DNA from: Christiangramia sp. OXR-203
GTDB lineage: Bacteria > Bacteroidota > Bacteroidia > Flavobacteriales > Flavobacteriaceae
NCBI RefSeq assembly: GCF_034372165.1
Contig: NZ_CP139698.1
Location: forward strand, 1,736,001 to 1,800,000
DNA length: 64,000 nt
Reading direction: 5' to 3'
A model generated the notes under the pieces. It searched no databases. It was given only the letters and a program-made list of their open reading frames with translations, and was not told the origin of the DNA. This document shows positions 27,097 through 36,045 of this stretch, one piece after another; the stretch's first letter is position 1, and each line of letters begins with the position of its first letter. The translations under genes and the position numbers were made by a program.

Positions 27097-27594
27097 TTAG
27101 AATTGGTATCTAATACCTAAAGCAATATCTGGTGTGAAATCATCGTGATCATCATAGTCCGAAAATCCAATTTCAGGTCTGAAATCTAACGATAGTAAAA
27201 GTGGAAAATCGAAATTATATTCGATTCCTACATTACCTGCTAATAACGCAAAAACCCCGTCATTACGATCAATATCACCTCTACGATTGTCATCATAATT
27301 ACCAAGTCCTGCACCAGCACCTGCATACCAGTTAAAACCTCCTTCAATGTTCCAAACCCATTGGTACAATCCAACAAGCTTGATAGCATCGTAATTGCTG
27401 TCATTTCTCCATCCAAGATCGAACTCTAACCTGTTGTTCTCGCTTGTTGCTCTCTGATATGAAACCTCGGCACCAAATCCACCACCGTCACCCACTCTTA
27501 AACCAAGAGCGTTTTGAGATATCTGCTGTGCATTTGCCTCATTCAGAAATACAGCTCCAAAAATAAAAGCTGCAAATAGAACTAATTTTTTCAT
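27097..27594 (-). CDS. Small outer-membrane beta-barrel protein
   Basis: 165 residues from ATG 27594, which gives a clean signal peptide (MKKLVLFAAFIFGAVF...ANAQ); an ATG 21 nt upstream is less likely. The mature part has alternating strands with aromatic residues (YQWVWNIEGGFNWYAGAGAGLG, GIEYNFDFPLLLSLDFRPEIGF) and ends in the barrel signature IALGIRYQF with terminal Phe. This is a small porin-like or OmpW/OmpX-sized barrel; the role is unknown. A TAAATTTG promoter box lies 27 nt upstream on the minus strand. Confidence 0.82.
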   Translation of the reverse strand: MKKLVLFAAFIFGAVFLNEANAQQISQNALGLRVGDGGGFGAEVSYQRATSENNRLEFDLGWRNDSNYDAIKLVGLYQWVWNIEGGFNWYAGAGAGLGNYDDNRRGDIDRNDGVFALLAGNVGIEYNFDFPLLLSLDFRPEIGFSDYDDHDDFTPDIALGIRYQF

Positions 27595-27620
27595 GTTTGA
27601 TTGTTTTAAATTCATCCCGG

Positions 27621-27628
27621 CAAATTTA
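27621..27628 (-). promoter_or_regulatory. Candidate -7 box for the barrel protein gene
   Basis: The minus strand reads TAAATTTG, an exact TAnnTTTG match 27 nt before the start codon. It lies inside a short CGGC/GCCG dyad. Confidence 0.45.
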
Positions 27629-27717
27629 TGCCGTTTACCAATATGAGAACGTCCAGGCTAGTAAATGTATTGTTAATATTAATTAAGATTCTGTTAAGTC
27701 GGTAAACTGAAACTTCC

Positions 27718-27725
27718 TAAATTTG
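27718..27725 (+). promoter_or_regulatory. Candidate -7 box next to the start of the FAD/Fe-S dehydrogenase gene
   Basis: TAAATTTG lies only 3 nt before the ATG at 27729. If it is the real promoter, transcription would begin at or just inside the start codon, giving a leaderless mRNA. Confidence 0.4.
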
Positions 27726-27728
27726 AGT

Positions 27729-30650
27729 ATGAAATTGAAAAATTCCCTGCGGCAGCTTGCAAATGAATTAGAAGGAGAGCTATACTATGATGAGCTCTGG
27801 AAAACCATTTACGCGACTGATGCTTCTGTCTATCGAGAAATACCGTTAGCCGTAAGCAGACCTAAGTCAAAGCAAGATCTTATAAAACTTATAAAATTCG
27901 CCAGGGAAAATAAAATCACATTGATCCCAAGAACTGCCGGAACATCGTTGGCAGGACAATGTACTGGTGATGGTATCATTGTGGATGTCTCACGTCATTT
28001 TACCGATATTATTAATGTTGATCCCGAAAGCAAAACAGTAACTCTACAGCCTGGAGTGATTCGGGATGATCTCAACCGGAAACTTTTCAAGCATGGTCTT
28101 TTTTTCGGGCCAAATACTTCGACTTCCAACCGCTGTATGATAGGAGGAATGGTAGGTAATAACTCCAGTGGAACTACTTCAATTAAGTATGGTACAACCC
28201 GAGACAGGATCAAATCCATCAAAGCACTGTTAAGTGATGGCAGTGAAGTTGAGTTTAGCGATCTTTCTAAAATTGAATTTCAGAAGAAATTAGAGGTCAA
28301 AGGACTGGAGGGTGATATCTATCGTAAAATTCAGGATATACTTAATTCAGAAGTAAACAGGGAAGCGATCATCAGTAATTTTCCTCCAATGGAGTTACAT
28401 AGACGAAATACAGGTTATGCGCTTGATGAGTTGTTGCATACTGAAGCATTTGAGGAAACTGACAGAAAACTGAATATATGCGACCTTATTGCAGGTAGTG
28501 AAGGAACTTTGGCTTTTATTACTGAAATAACTTTGAAACTGGATATTCTGCCCCCTTCAGAAAAAGCGATGATCGCAGTGCATTTTCGTTCTATAGATGC
28601 CTGTATGCAAGCGGTAGTTCCGGCTATGGAGCACTCGCTTTTTACCTGTGAGATGATGGATAAGATCATTCTTGACTGCACCAGTGATAATTTGAAGTAT
28701 CGTGAGAATAGATTTTTTATAGAAGATGATCCTGAGGCAATCCTGATGCTTGAGTTACGCGCAGAAACACAGGAAGTACTTGAGAAGAAATTGGAAGCTT
28801 TGATGAGTACACTTAAAAGTTCCAATCTTGGTTATGCTTTTCCCGTTCTTTATGGTGATCAAATCGACCTTGCACTCGATCTGCGTAAAGCTGGTTTGGG
28901 ACTATTGGGTAATATGAAGGGAGATCACAAAGCCGTTGCATGTATCGAAGATACCGCTGTAGCCATCCCGGTACTGGCAGATTATATTGCTGAATTTACA
29001 GAGATCATGAAGAATTATGATCAGCAAGCCGTTTACTATGCTCATGCAGGTGCTGGGGAGATTCATCTGCGTCCTATTCTGAATCTGAAAAAATCTGATG
29101 ATGTTGGGTTATTCCGAAGTATTACGCTGGATGTAGCAAAACTGGTGAAAAAATACAATGGTTCACTTAGTGGGGAGCATGGCGATGGAAGGTTGAGGGC
29201 AGAATTTATTGAGCTTATGTATGGGGGAAAAGTGTATTCTCTACTGAAGGATATAAAGTTTGCTTTCGATCCAGATAATATTTTTAATAAAGGTAAGATA
29301 GTGGATGCACCAGCTATGGATACCTCTCTTAGATATGTTCCAGATCGCAAAGAACCGCAAATTGAGACCATCATGGACTTTTCTGACGCTGAAGGTGTCC
29401 TTAAGCTAGCTGAAAAATGTAACGGAAGTGGTGATTGCCGAAAGTCGGTAGAAGCGGGAGGGACTATGTGTCCTAGTTACAGGGCGACCAGAGATGAAAA
29501 AGACACCACCAGGGCTCGTGCAAATGCTTTAAGAGAATTTCTCACGAATTCAGATAAGGAGAATAGGTTTGATCATCCGGAACTAAAGGAAGTGCTGGAT
29601 CTGTGTATTAGCTGTAAAGGATGTAAAAGTGAATGTCCATCTAACGTGGATATGGCTGCTCTTAAAGCTGAATTTCAATTTCAGTATTACAAATCGAACA
29701 AACCTAGTTTAAGGGATCGAACTTTCGCAGGAATCACGAACCAAAACGCCATGGCATCAAAAGTCCCTGGCTTATCGCGATTTGTAATGCAAAACAAATT
29801 TACTTCCAGAATTGCAAAAAGACTACTTGGGGTTGCGGTAGAAAGAGAATTGCCTGCAGTTGGAAAGACTACACTTAAAAAGTTTTACCTGGCTAGTAAA
29901 AAGTCACTCGAAGTTCAAAATCCCCTTAAAACGGTTTATCTCTTTAATGATGAATTTACCAATTATCTCGATGTAGAAGTTGGTATTGACGCTCTCAGAC
30001 TTTTAAGTCGGTTAGGCTACCAGGTTCAAATTATCGACCATCCTGAAAGCGGAAGGAGTTATCTCTCCAAAGGATTCCTGAATGAGGCAAAGAAACTGGC
30101 CAATGAGAATATTAGAATCTTTAATCCTCTAATTAATAAGGAAACTCCATTGCTTGGTGTAGAACCTTCGGCAATATTAAGTTTTAGAGATGAATATTTA
30201 AGACTGGCAGATGATAAGAAGTCAGCCGAGAAACTTGGTGAGAATTGCTTTATAATTGAAGAATTCTTGAAACAAGAGCTGGCAGCGGGTAATATCCGTA
30301 AGGATCAGTTTACCACGGAGGCTGCAACTATTAAAATTCATGGACATTGTCATCAAAAAGCGCTATCCAATACCGCCCGAACTTTCGATATTCTCAATAT
30401 CCCTGAAAATTATAAGGTGACTATCATTCCTTCAGGTTGCTGTGGTATGGCAGGTTCTTTCGGCTATGAAAAAGAACATTATGAGATTAGTATGCGTATA
30501 GGAGAAAATTCTCTATTTCCGGCTATAAGAAAGAGTAAGGAGGGCACAATCATTTCTGCGAATGGAACCAGTTGCAGACATCAAATTAAAGATGGAACTG
30601 GAAGAATAGCACAACACCCGGTGAGTATTCTTTATAAAGCTCTTGCTTAA
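27729..30650 (+). CDS. FAD-linked oxidase fused to Fe-S (CCG) domain, D-lactate/D-2-hydroxyglutarate dehydrogenase type
   Basis: 973 residues from ATG 27729. Residues ~1-215 form the PCMH-type FAD-binding domain (PRTAGTSLAGQCTG, MIGGMVGNNSSG), ~220-540 the FAD-oxidase C domain (AHAGAGEIHLRPILN, LSGEHGDGR). Then come a 4Fe-4S ferredoxin part (CISCKGCKSECPSNVDM, ~627) and a C-terminal CCG region (HGHCHQKAL, SGCCGMAGSFG). The layout equals YdiJ/Dld-type single-chain dehydrogenases that oxidise D-2-hydroxy acids and pass electrons to the respiratory chain. Substrate (D-lactate, D-2-hydroxyglutarate or similar) cannot be fixed from sequence. It is monocistronic by position. Confidence 0.9.
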   Translation: MKLKNSLRQLANELEGELYYDELWKTIYATDASVYREIPLAVSRPKSKQDLIKLIKFARENKITLIPRTAGTSLAGQCTGDGIIVDVSRHFTDIINVDPESKTVTLQPGVIRDDLNRKLFKHGLFFGPNTSTSNRCMIGGMVGNNSSGTTSIKYGTTRDRIKSIKALLSDGSEVEFSDLSKIEFQKKLEVKGLEGDIYRKIQDILNSEVNREAIISNFPPMELHRRNTGYALDELLHTEAFEETDRKLNICDLIAGSEGTLAFITEITLKLDILPPSEKAMIAVHFRSIDACMQAVVPAMEHSLFTCEMMDKIILDCTSDNLKYRENRFFIEDDPEAILMLELRAETQEVLEKKLEALMSTLKSSNLGYAFPVLYGDQIDLALDLRKAGLGLLGNMKGDHKAVACIEDTAVAIPVLADYIAEFTEIMKNYDQQAVYYAHAGAGEIHLRPILNLKKSDDVGLFRSITLDVAKLVKKYNGSLSGEHGDGRLRAEFIELMYGGKVYSLLKDIKFAFDPDNIFNKGKIVDAPAMDTSLRYVPDRKEPQIETIMDFSDAEGVLKLAEKCNGSGDCRKSVEAGGTMCPSYRATRDEKDTTRARANALREFLTNSDKENRFDHPELKEVLDLCISCKGCKSECPSNVDMAALKAEFQFQYYKSNKPSLRDRTFAGITNQNAMASKVPGLSRFVMQNKFTSRIAKRLLGVAVERELPAVGKTTLKKFYLASKKSLEVQNPLKTVYLFNDEFTNYLDVEVGIDALRLLSRLGYQVQIIDHPESGRSYLSKGFLNEAKKLANENIRIFNPLINKETPLLGVEPSAILSFRDEYLRLADDKKSAEKLGENCFIIEEFLKQELAAGNIRKDQFTTEAATIKIHGHCHQKALSNTARTFDILNIPENYKVTIIPSGCCGMAGSFGYEKEHYEISMRIGENSLFPAIRKSKEGTIISANGTSCRHQIKDGTGRIAQHPVSILYKALA

Positions 30651-30758
30651 TAATGTAAAGTTTTGTTAATGCCAGTGTATAATATATTGTGGCGCGTTCA
30701 AAACATTAAATTTAGCGTTCGAAAAAATTACAGACTATTTTTATTGCATTGACTGGGA

Positions 30759-32717
30759 ATGAATAAGGATTTACGGATTCAGGAATTAGAAGAAAAGTCG
30801 AAGGAGAAAGAACTTAGAATCGCAGAGCTCTTAGCCTCCAATGAACGATTAAAATCTGAAAATGAAAACTTAAAAAACGAAGCTCATTCATTTAGAGAAC
30901 TAATTCATTCTTCTCCCTCCATGATTACCCTTTTAAAAGGAAAAAATCTGGTAATTCAGGTAGCAAATGAGCCTATTCTGAAATTCTGGCAAAAAGAGAA
31001 ATGTATATTAGGTAAACCACTCATAGAAGTACATCCTGATATTAGGGAGCTAGGCTTAGAGCAATTACTTCATACAGTTCTTGAATCTGGAGAACCTCAA
31101 TTTGGCTATGAAATGCCAGTTTATATTACCAGAAGTGATAAACGAGAACTTTCGCATTTTAATTTTGTTTATCAACCTCAGAAAAATAGGAATGGAGAAG
31201 TAGAAGGAGTTGCAGTAATTGCTCAGGAAGTAACACCTAAAGCCATTTACCATGAAAAAATTAAGAACAGTGAATTTAGGTATCGCGAACTAATTCATTC
31301 TTCCAATTCTCTTATAGCTATATTGAAGGGTGAAGACATGATAGTGGAAATTGCGAACCAGGCAATTAAGGATGTTTGGGGTAAGGGTGACAACGTGGAA
31401 GGAAAACCATTATTTAATGTACTACCTGAAATGATCGGGCAGGGAATGCCTGAAATTTTTGATGATGTCTATAAAAATGGACAGCCCTATATTGCTCAGG
31501 AACGACCTCTTTTACATCAGCAAAATGGATCATTAAAGCTTGGTTATTTTGATTTCGTTTACCAACCTCAAAAAAATATCTCTGGAGAAATTGAAGGAGT
31601 GGCAATAATTGCTCACGATGTAACCAATCAAGGTCTATTAAATAAGAAAATAAGGGAAAGTGAAAAGAAATTCAGAGAACTGGTGAATTTCATACCTCAT
31701 AAGATTTGTACGACAACTGCCGAAGGTGAACCTGTATTTTACAATAATAGCTGGTTAAATTTTACTGGAAAGACTTCTAATGAATTACTTAAAAATTCAT
31801 GGTATTCGCTTATATATCATGAAGACAGGGAGTTTATTGGTGAACTTGTTGAAAGTAGCATGAATACCGGACAGGATATTGAGACCGAATTGCGGATTTT
31901 TAACAAAGATGGAATACCAAAATGGCACTTAGCCAGAGCAACTGCTATTAAAAATGAAGAAGGCGTAATAAATTCATGGATATCCTCTTGTACCGAAATT
32001 CAGAAATTAAAAGATGATGAGAAGCGAAAGGAAAGTTTTCTAAAACTGGTAAGTCATGAACTCAAGACCCCAGTTACTTCAATTAAAGGTTACATACAAT
32101 TGTTACAATCTATATTACCTGAGAAGGTAGAGGCAGATTCCAGGAATATCCCAGTTAAACCATATTTGCATAGAATAGAGAGCCAGATCGAAAGGCTTAT
32201 TCGATTAATATCTGAAATGCTTGATCTAAGTAGAATTGAGCAAAATGAACTAATTCTTGAGCTAAGCGATTTTCAATTGAATGAACAGATCGAAACAGTA
32301 ATTGAAGATCTATCGTTTTCTCATCGTGAGATGCAGATCGATATAAGTCATGAAGAAAAAATCTCAATAAAAGCTGATAAAGAGAGAATAGGTCAGGTAA
32401 TTACGAATTTAATAACCAATGCCGTGAAATATTCACCCGATACCAAGAAAGTATCGGTAAGGGTTTTTAGGACCGAAGATAATCAAGCTGCAGTAAGTGT
32501 GAAAGATTACGGAATAGGTATAGCTTTGCAGGAACAACAGCAAATATTCAAACGTTTCTATAGAGTTTCTGGAAATAAAGATGAAACTTATGAAGGCTTT
32601 GGAATTGGGCTTTATCTTTCAAATGAAATTATAGAAAAACATCAAGGAAGAATTCTTGTGAAAAGTGAGCCTGGTAAAGGCTCTGAATTTACTTTTAAAT
32701 TACCCCTAAATCAATAA
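30759..32717 (+). CDS. PAS-domain sensor histidine kinase
   Basis: 652 residues without transmembrane segments, so cytosolic. A coiled coil (residues ~1-50) leads to three PAS domains (~48-165, ~175-290, ~300-420). The first two are close copies of each other (both carry IHSS, VEGVAVIA/IEGVAIIA and FVYQPQKN), a likely internal duplication. The HisKA motif VSHELKTPVTS has His433, followed by HATPase_c with the N box ITNAVKYSP, G1 DYGIGIA and G2 GFGIGLYLS. It is followed 4 nt later by a single-domain response regulator, its probable partner. The signal is unknown; soluble PAS arrays often sense redox, light or small ligands. Confidence 0.93.
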   Translation: MNKDLRIQELEEKSKEKELRIAELLASNERLKSENENLKNEAHSFRELIHSSPSMITLLKGKNLVIQVANEPILKFWQKEKCILGKPLIEVHPDIRELGLEQLLHTVLESGEPQFGYEMPVYITRSDKRELSHFNFVYQPQKNRNGEVEGVAVIAQEVTPKAIYHEKIKNSEFRYRELIHSSNSLIAILKGEDMIVEIANQAIKDVWGKGDNVEGKPLFNVLPEMIGQGMPEIFDDVYKNGQPYIAQERPLLHQQNGSLKLGYFDFVYQPQKNISGEIEGVAIIAHDVTNQGLLNKKIRESEKKFRELVNFIPHKICTTTAEGEPVFYNNSWLNFTGKTSNELLKNSWYSLIYHEDREFIGELVESSMNTGQDIETELRIFNKDGIPKWHLARATAIKNEEGVINSWISSCTEIQKLKDDEKRKESFLKLVSHELKTPVTSIKGYIQLLQSILPEKVEADSRNIPVKPYLHRIESQIERLIRLISEMLDLSRIEQNELILELSDFQLNEQIETVIEDLSFSHREMQIDISHEEKISIKADKERIGQVITNLITNAVKYSPDTKKVSVRVFRTEDNQAAVSVKDYGIGIALQEQQQIFKRFYRVSGNKDETYEGFGIGLYLSNEIIEKHQGRILVKSEPGKGSEFTFKLPLNQ

Positions 32718-32721
32718 ACAT

Positions 32722-33108
32722 ATGGCTAGAATCTTAATCGTAGACGACGATCAAACAATTGGATTGATGCTTAAAGATATACTTGAGTTTTCTGATCATA
32801 ATGTAACTGTCTCTCAGCAACCTAAGATTACGAAAGAAAATATATTAAAACACGATATAGAACTGATACTTCTGGATAAGCTTATTTCTGGAGTGGACGG
32901 AACAGATGTATGCGCAGAACTCAAAGCAGATGAAGAAGTTGCTCACATACCGATTATTATGATGTCTGCCTTACACAATGTAGGCGACCTTTGTAAATCT
33001 GTAGGTGCCGTTGAATTCATCCCTAAGCCATTTGACATGGATACTCTTTTGAATAGAGTATCTGAAGTTCTTGCAAGGGACAATAGCGGAAAGTCCGCCA
33101 GCTCATAG
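32722..33108 (+). CDS. Single-domain (CheY-like) response regulator
   Basis: 128 residues, one REC domain with no output domain. The acidic pocket is VDDDQ (Asp8-Asp10), the phosphoacceptor is Asp52 in ILLDKLIS, the conserved switch is MSA and the Lys is in FIPKPF. It must signal by protein contact or as a phosphorelay shuttle. It is encoded 4 nt after the PAS kinase, so it is likely that kinase's substrate. Confidence 0.92.
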   Translation: MARILIVDDDQTIGLMLKDILEFSDHNVTVSQQPKITKENILKHDIELILLDKLISGVDGTDVCAELKADEEVAHIPIIMMSALHNVGDLCKSVGAVEFIPKPFDMDTLLNRVSEVLARDNSGKSASS

Positions 33109-33154
33109 AAATTCAGTAATTAACTAATATAATTCCAAATTAAGCAATAGCCTT

Positions 33155-33169
33155 TTCCCACATTGGGAA
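33155..33169 (+). repeat. Small hairpin upstream of aroC
   Basis: TTCCCA-CAT-TGGGAA is a perfect 6-bp inverted repeat in the 122-nt gap between the response regulator and aroC. It has no T-run, so it is not a standard terminator; the rest of the gap holds only the aroC promoter box. Confidence 0.35.
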
Positions 33170-33207
33170 TATATAGGATTCCACTTTCAAATATGTTCTT
33201 AAAAAAT

Positions 33208-33215
33208 TACATTTG
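33208..33215 (+). promoter_or_regulatory. Candidate -7 box for aroC
   Basis: TACATTTG matches TAnnTTTG exactly, 15 nt before the ATG. A TTTC occurs 20 nt further upstream in the -33 position. Confidence 0.5.
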
Positions 33216-33230
33216 TTCAAAATCGAATAA

Positions 33231-34295
33231 ATGGCAGGAAATTCTATAGGCACACTCTTCAGATTAACTACGTTTGGTGAGTCTCACGGTGTTGCTATTG
33301 GTGGTGTAATTGATGGATGTCCTGCAGGAGTCGAGCTAGATCTGGACAAAATACAGCAGGACCTGGATAGAAGACGTCCCGGGCAATCTGCAATTGTAAC
33401 TCAGCGCAAGGAACCTGACACTGTTGAATTTCTATCTGGAATTTTCGAAGGGCAGTCAACCGGTACTCCAATTGGATTCGTAATTAAAAATGCGAATCAA
33501 AAATCCAAAGATTATTCACATATAAAAGATACTTACAGGCCATCCCATGCTGACTATACCTACGACGAAAAGTATGGTGTTCGAGATTACCGTGGCGGTG
33601 GAAGATCCTCGGCAAGAGAGACGGCTTGCAGGGTTGTTGCAGGTAGTATTGCTAAACAGCTTTTAAGTTCCCTTCAATTTAATGCCTATGTTTCTACTGT
33701 AGGTCATATTGAACTGGATAAAAAATATCAGGACCTGGATTTTTCAGAAGTTGAAAAAAATCCTGTGCGATGTCCAGATCCTGTCAAGGCTAAAGAAATG
33801 GAAACTTTTATCAAGGAAATTCGCTCCAGCGGTGATACGGTTGGTGGAATCGTTGATTGTGTGATTCAAAATGTTCCTAAAGGTTTGGGTGAACCTGTTT
33901 TTGATAAATTACATGCTGAACTTGGTAAAGCGATGCTATCGATCAATGCTGTGAAAGGCTTTGAATACGGCAGCGGATTTGCAGGAACTACTATGAAAGG
34001 TAGTGAGCATAATGACCAGTTCAACCAGGACGGTTCCACTAAGACTAATTTGAGTGGCGGTATCCAGGGAGGAATAAGCAATGGGATGGATATCTACTTT
34101 AGAGTAGCTTTTAAGCCAGTTGCAACACTTATGCAAAAACAACAAACGATCAATTCCAAAGGCGAGCAGGTGGACATGCAGGGTAAGGGAAGACATGATC
34201 CGTGTGTTGTGCCTAGAGCAGTACCCATCGTAGAAGCCATGGCCGCAATAGTGATGGCCGACTATTTTCTTCAGAATAAATCATCAAAAATTTAA
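33231..34295 (+). CDS. aroC: Chorismate synthase
   Basis: 354 residues, full length. Signature segments are [18 protein letters not shown] (residues ~14-31), [16 protein letters not shown] (~47-62), [26 protein letters not shown] (~103-128) and a C-terminal [14 protein letters not shown]. The enzyme converts 5-enolpyruvylshikimate 3-phosphate to chorismate using reduced FMN, the last common step to aromatic amino acids. No other aro gene is adjacent. It has its own TACATTTG box and is followed 18 nt later by a symporter gene. Confidence 0.97.
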   Translation: MAGNSIGTLFRLTTFGESHGVAIGGVIDGCPAGVELDLDKIQQDLDRRRPGQSAIVTQRKEPDTVEFLSGIFEGQSTGTPIGFVIKNANQKSKDYSHIKDTYRPSHADYTYDEKYGVRDYRGGGRSSARETACRVVAGSIAKQLLSSLQFNAYVSTVGHIELDKKYQDLDFSEVEKNPVRCPDPVKAKEMETFIKEIRSSGDTVGGIVDCVIQNVPKGLGEPVFDKLHAELGKAMLSINAVKGFEYGSGFAGTTMKGSEHNDQFNQDGSTKTNLSGGIQGGISNGMDIYFRVAFKPVATLMQKQQTINSKGEQVDMQGKGRHDPCVVPRAVPIVEAMAAIVMADYFLQNKSSKI

Positions 34296-34313
34296 TAGTA
34301 GAACAACAGGTAT

Positions 34314-35633
34314 ATGAAAAAACTCGCATTGCACTGGCAGATACTTTTAGGAATGGCCGTAGGGGTCATCTTTGGACTTATTATGACTAATTTTAGTTGG
34401 GGACCAGACTTTACAGAGGATTGGATCAAACCTTTCGGAAATATTTTTATTAATGCACTTAAGTTAATTGCAGTGCCATTAATCCTCGCATCTCTTATCA
34501 AAGGGATCTCAGATCTTAAAGATATTTCAAAGTTGTCCAAGATGGGTACCAGAACCATTGCGACATATATAGTCACAACCGTGATCGCAGTTTCTATTGG
34601 ATTGCTCATGGTGAACCTTATCGCTCCAGGGAAAGCAATCTCAGAAGAAACCCGTAGTGATCTTATAGCTAGTTACGAAGGGGATGCCTCGGTTAGAATT
34701 ACAGATGCCCAGAAACAGAAGGATGCAGGCCCTTTACAGGCCCTGGAAGATCTGGTGCCGAGTAATATTTTTGGGGCGGCAAGCGATAACGGGAACATGC
34801 TTCAGGTTATATTTTTTGCGATATTCTTTGGACTCGGACTCATACTTATTCCTGAAAAAACAGCGAAACCAGTTAAGGATTTCTTTGATGGCTTCAATGA
34901 AGTCATCTTGAAAATGATCGACCTTATCATGCTAACTGCACCGTATGGTGTTTTTGCCTTACTAGCAGCACTTGTTGTAGAATCACCAAGTGCAGATCTC
35001 TTTGCAGCTCTTGCTATGTATGCGCTTACCGTACTACTAGGTTTAGCCCTTATGATAGGAGTATATATTTTACTTGTTTGGATTTTTACTAAAAATACAC
35101 CCTCATTTTTCCTTAATGGAATCGGGCCTGCACAATTACTTGCTTTTTCTACAAGCTCCAGTGCTGCTACGCTTCCTGTTACGATGGAAAGGGTAGAAGA
35201 ACACATGGGTGTTAACAAGGAGGTTACTAGTTTCGTGCTTCCAATTGGCGCCACTATCAATATGGACGGTACAAGTCTTTATCAGGCAGTGGCTGCGGTA
35301 TTTATCGCCCAGGCATTCGGTATGGATCTAACACTAGGTGCACAGTTGGGGATCATCGCGACAGCTACATTAGCATCCATAGGCTCGGCGGCAGTTCCGG
35401 GAGCAGGAATGGTGATGCTGGTAATTGTACTTGCCCAGGCTGGAATTCCTGAAGCCGGATTGGCTTTGATATTTGCGGTAGACAGACCATTGGACATGTG
35501 TAGAACTACGGTTAATGTTACCGGAGACGCAGCAGTATCATTGATGGTAGCTAAATCTGTGGATATGATGGGACCTCCTAACGTGAAAGACTGGGATGAT
35601 GATTACCATCCTGAAAATGAGGAAACGGTTTAA
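34314..35633 (+). CDS. Dicarboxylate/amino acid:cation symporter (DAACS family)
   Basis: 439 residues with about eight transmembrane helices and two re-entrant loops. Diagnostic motifs are the serine-rich HP1 tip FSTSSSAATLPVT (residues ~278-290), INMDGTSLYQ in TM7 (the Na+-binding NMDG), and HP2/TM8 RPLDMCRTTVNVTGDA with the substrate-contacting Asp, Arg and Asn. Likely substrates are C4-dicarboxylates or acidic amino acids with Na+ or H+. The C-terminus is acidic. Its stop overlaps the convergent DCC-family gene by 4 nt. Confidence 0.93.
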   Translation: MKKLALHWQILLGMAVGVIFGLIMTNFSWGPDFTEDWIKPFGNIFINALKLIAVPLILASLIKGISDLKDISKLSKMGTRTIATYIVTTVIAVSIGLLMVNLIAPGKAISEETRSDLIASYEGDASVRITDAQKQKDAGPLQALEDLVPSNIFGAASDNGNMLQVIFFAIFFGLGLILIPEKTAKPVKDFFDGFNEVILKMIDLIMLTAPYGVFALLAALVVESPSADLFAALAMYALTVLLGLALMIGVYILLVWIFTKNTPSFFLNGIGPAQLLAFSTSSSAATLPVTMERVEEHMGVNKEVTSFVLPIGATINMDGTSLYQAVAAVFIAQAFGMDLTLGAQLGIIATATLASIGSAAVPGAGMVMLVIVLAQAGIPEAGLALIFAVDRPLDMCRTTVNVTGDAAVSLMVAKSVDMMGPPNVKDWDDDYHPENEETV

Positions 35634-36043
35634 TCCAGAAACTTAGATTTTAGTTCGGGAGTAGGGATCATGCAATTCTCCTTTTTCCCGAACCATTTAT
35701 ATCTATTGCTGGCTACGAGATCATAAATACTATCTCTCAAGCTTTCAGGTAGAAACAAGAAGTTTTTCAGTAAAGAATATCCTCCATTAAGGTCTCTTGA
35801 GATTTCCAGGGCCGCAGTAGATTTTCTATAATAAGCCACACCCGGTTCAATAAGCATAATAGAATCCAGATCTTCAGGATTAAAACCTCTTTCTTCAATA
35901 AGTCGTTTCCCGGTTTCACTTTGCAGGGATGCAAATCTAAACTTATCCTTGCGGTCATGTTTTATAATTAACTGTACCGCGTTATTGCAAAGGTTACAAA
36001 CGCCATCAAACAGTATGATTTTATGTTTGGAAGTAATTTCCAT
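35630..36043 (-). CDS. DCC-family thiol-disulfide oxidoreductase-like protein (DUF393)
   Basis: 137 residues, one thioredoxin-like DUF393 domain. It begins with the family signature LFDGVCNLCNNAV (Cys pair C-x-x-C, residues ~17-20) and continues with FRFASLQSETGKRLI. The DxxCxxC motif gives the family its DCC name. The redox role is inferred from the motif; partners are unknown. It follows mutS2 by 2 nt and is probably co-transcribed with it. Confidence 0.9.
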   Translation of the reverse strand: MEITSKHKIILFDGVCNLCNNAVQLIIKHDRKDKFRFASLQSETGKRLIEERGFNPEDLDSIMLIEPGVAYYRKSTAALEISRDLNGGYSLLKNFLFLPESLRDSIYDLVASNRYKWFGKKENCMIPTPELKSKFLD

Positions 36044-36045
36044 AA

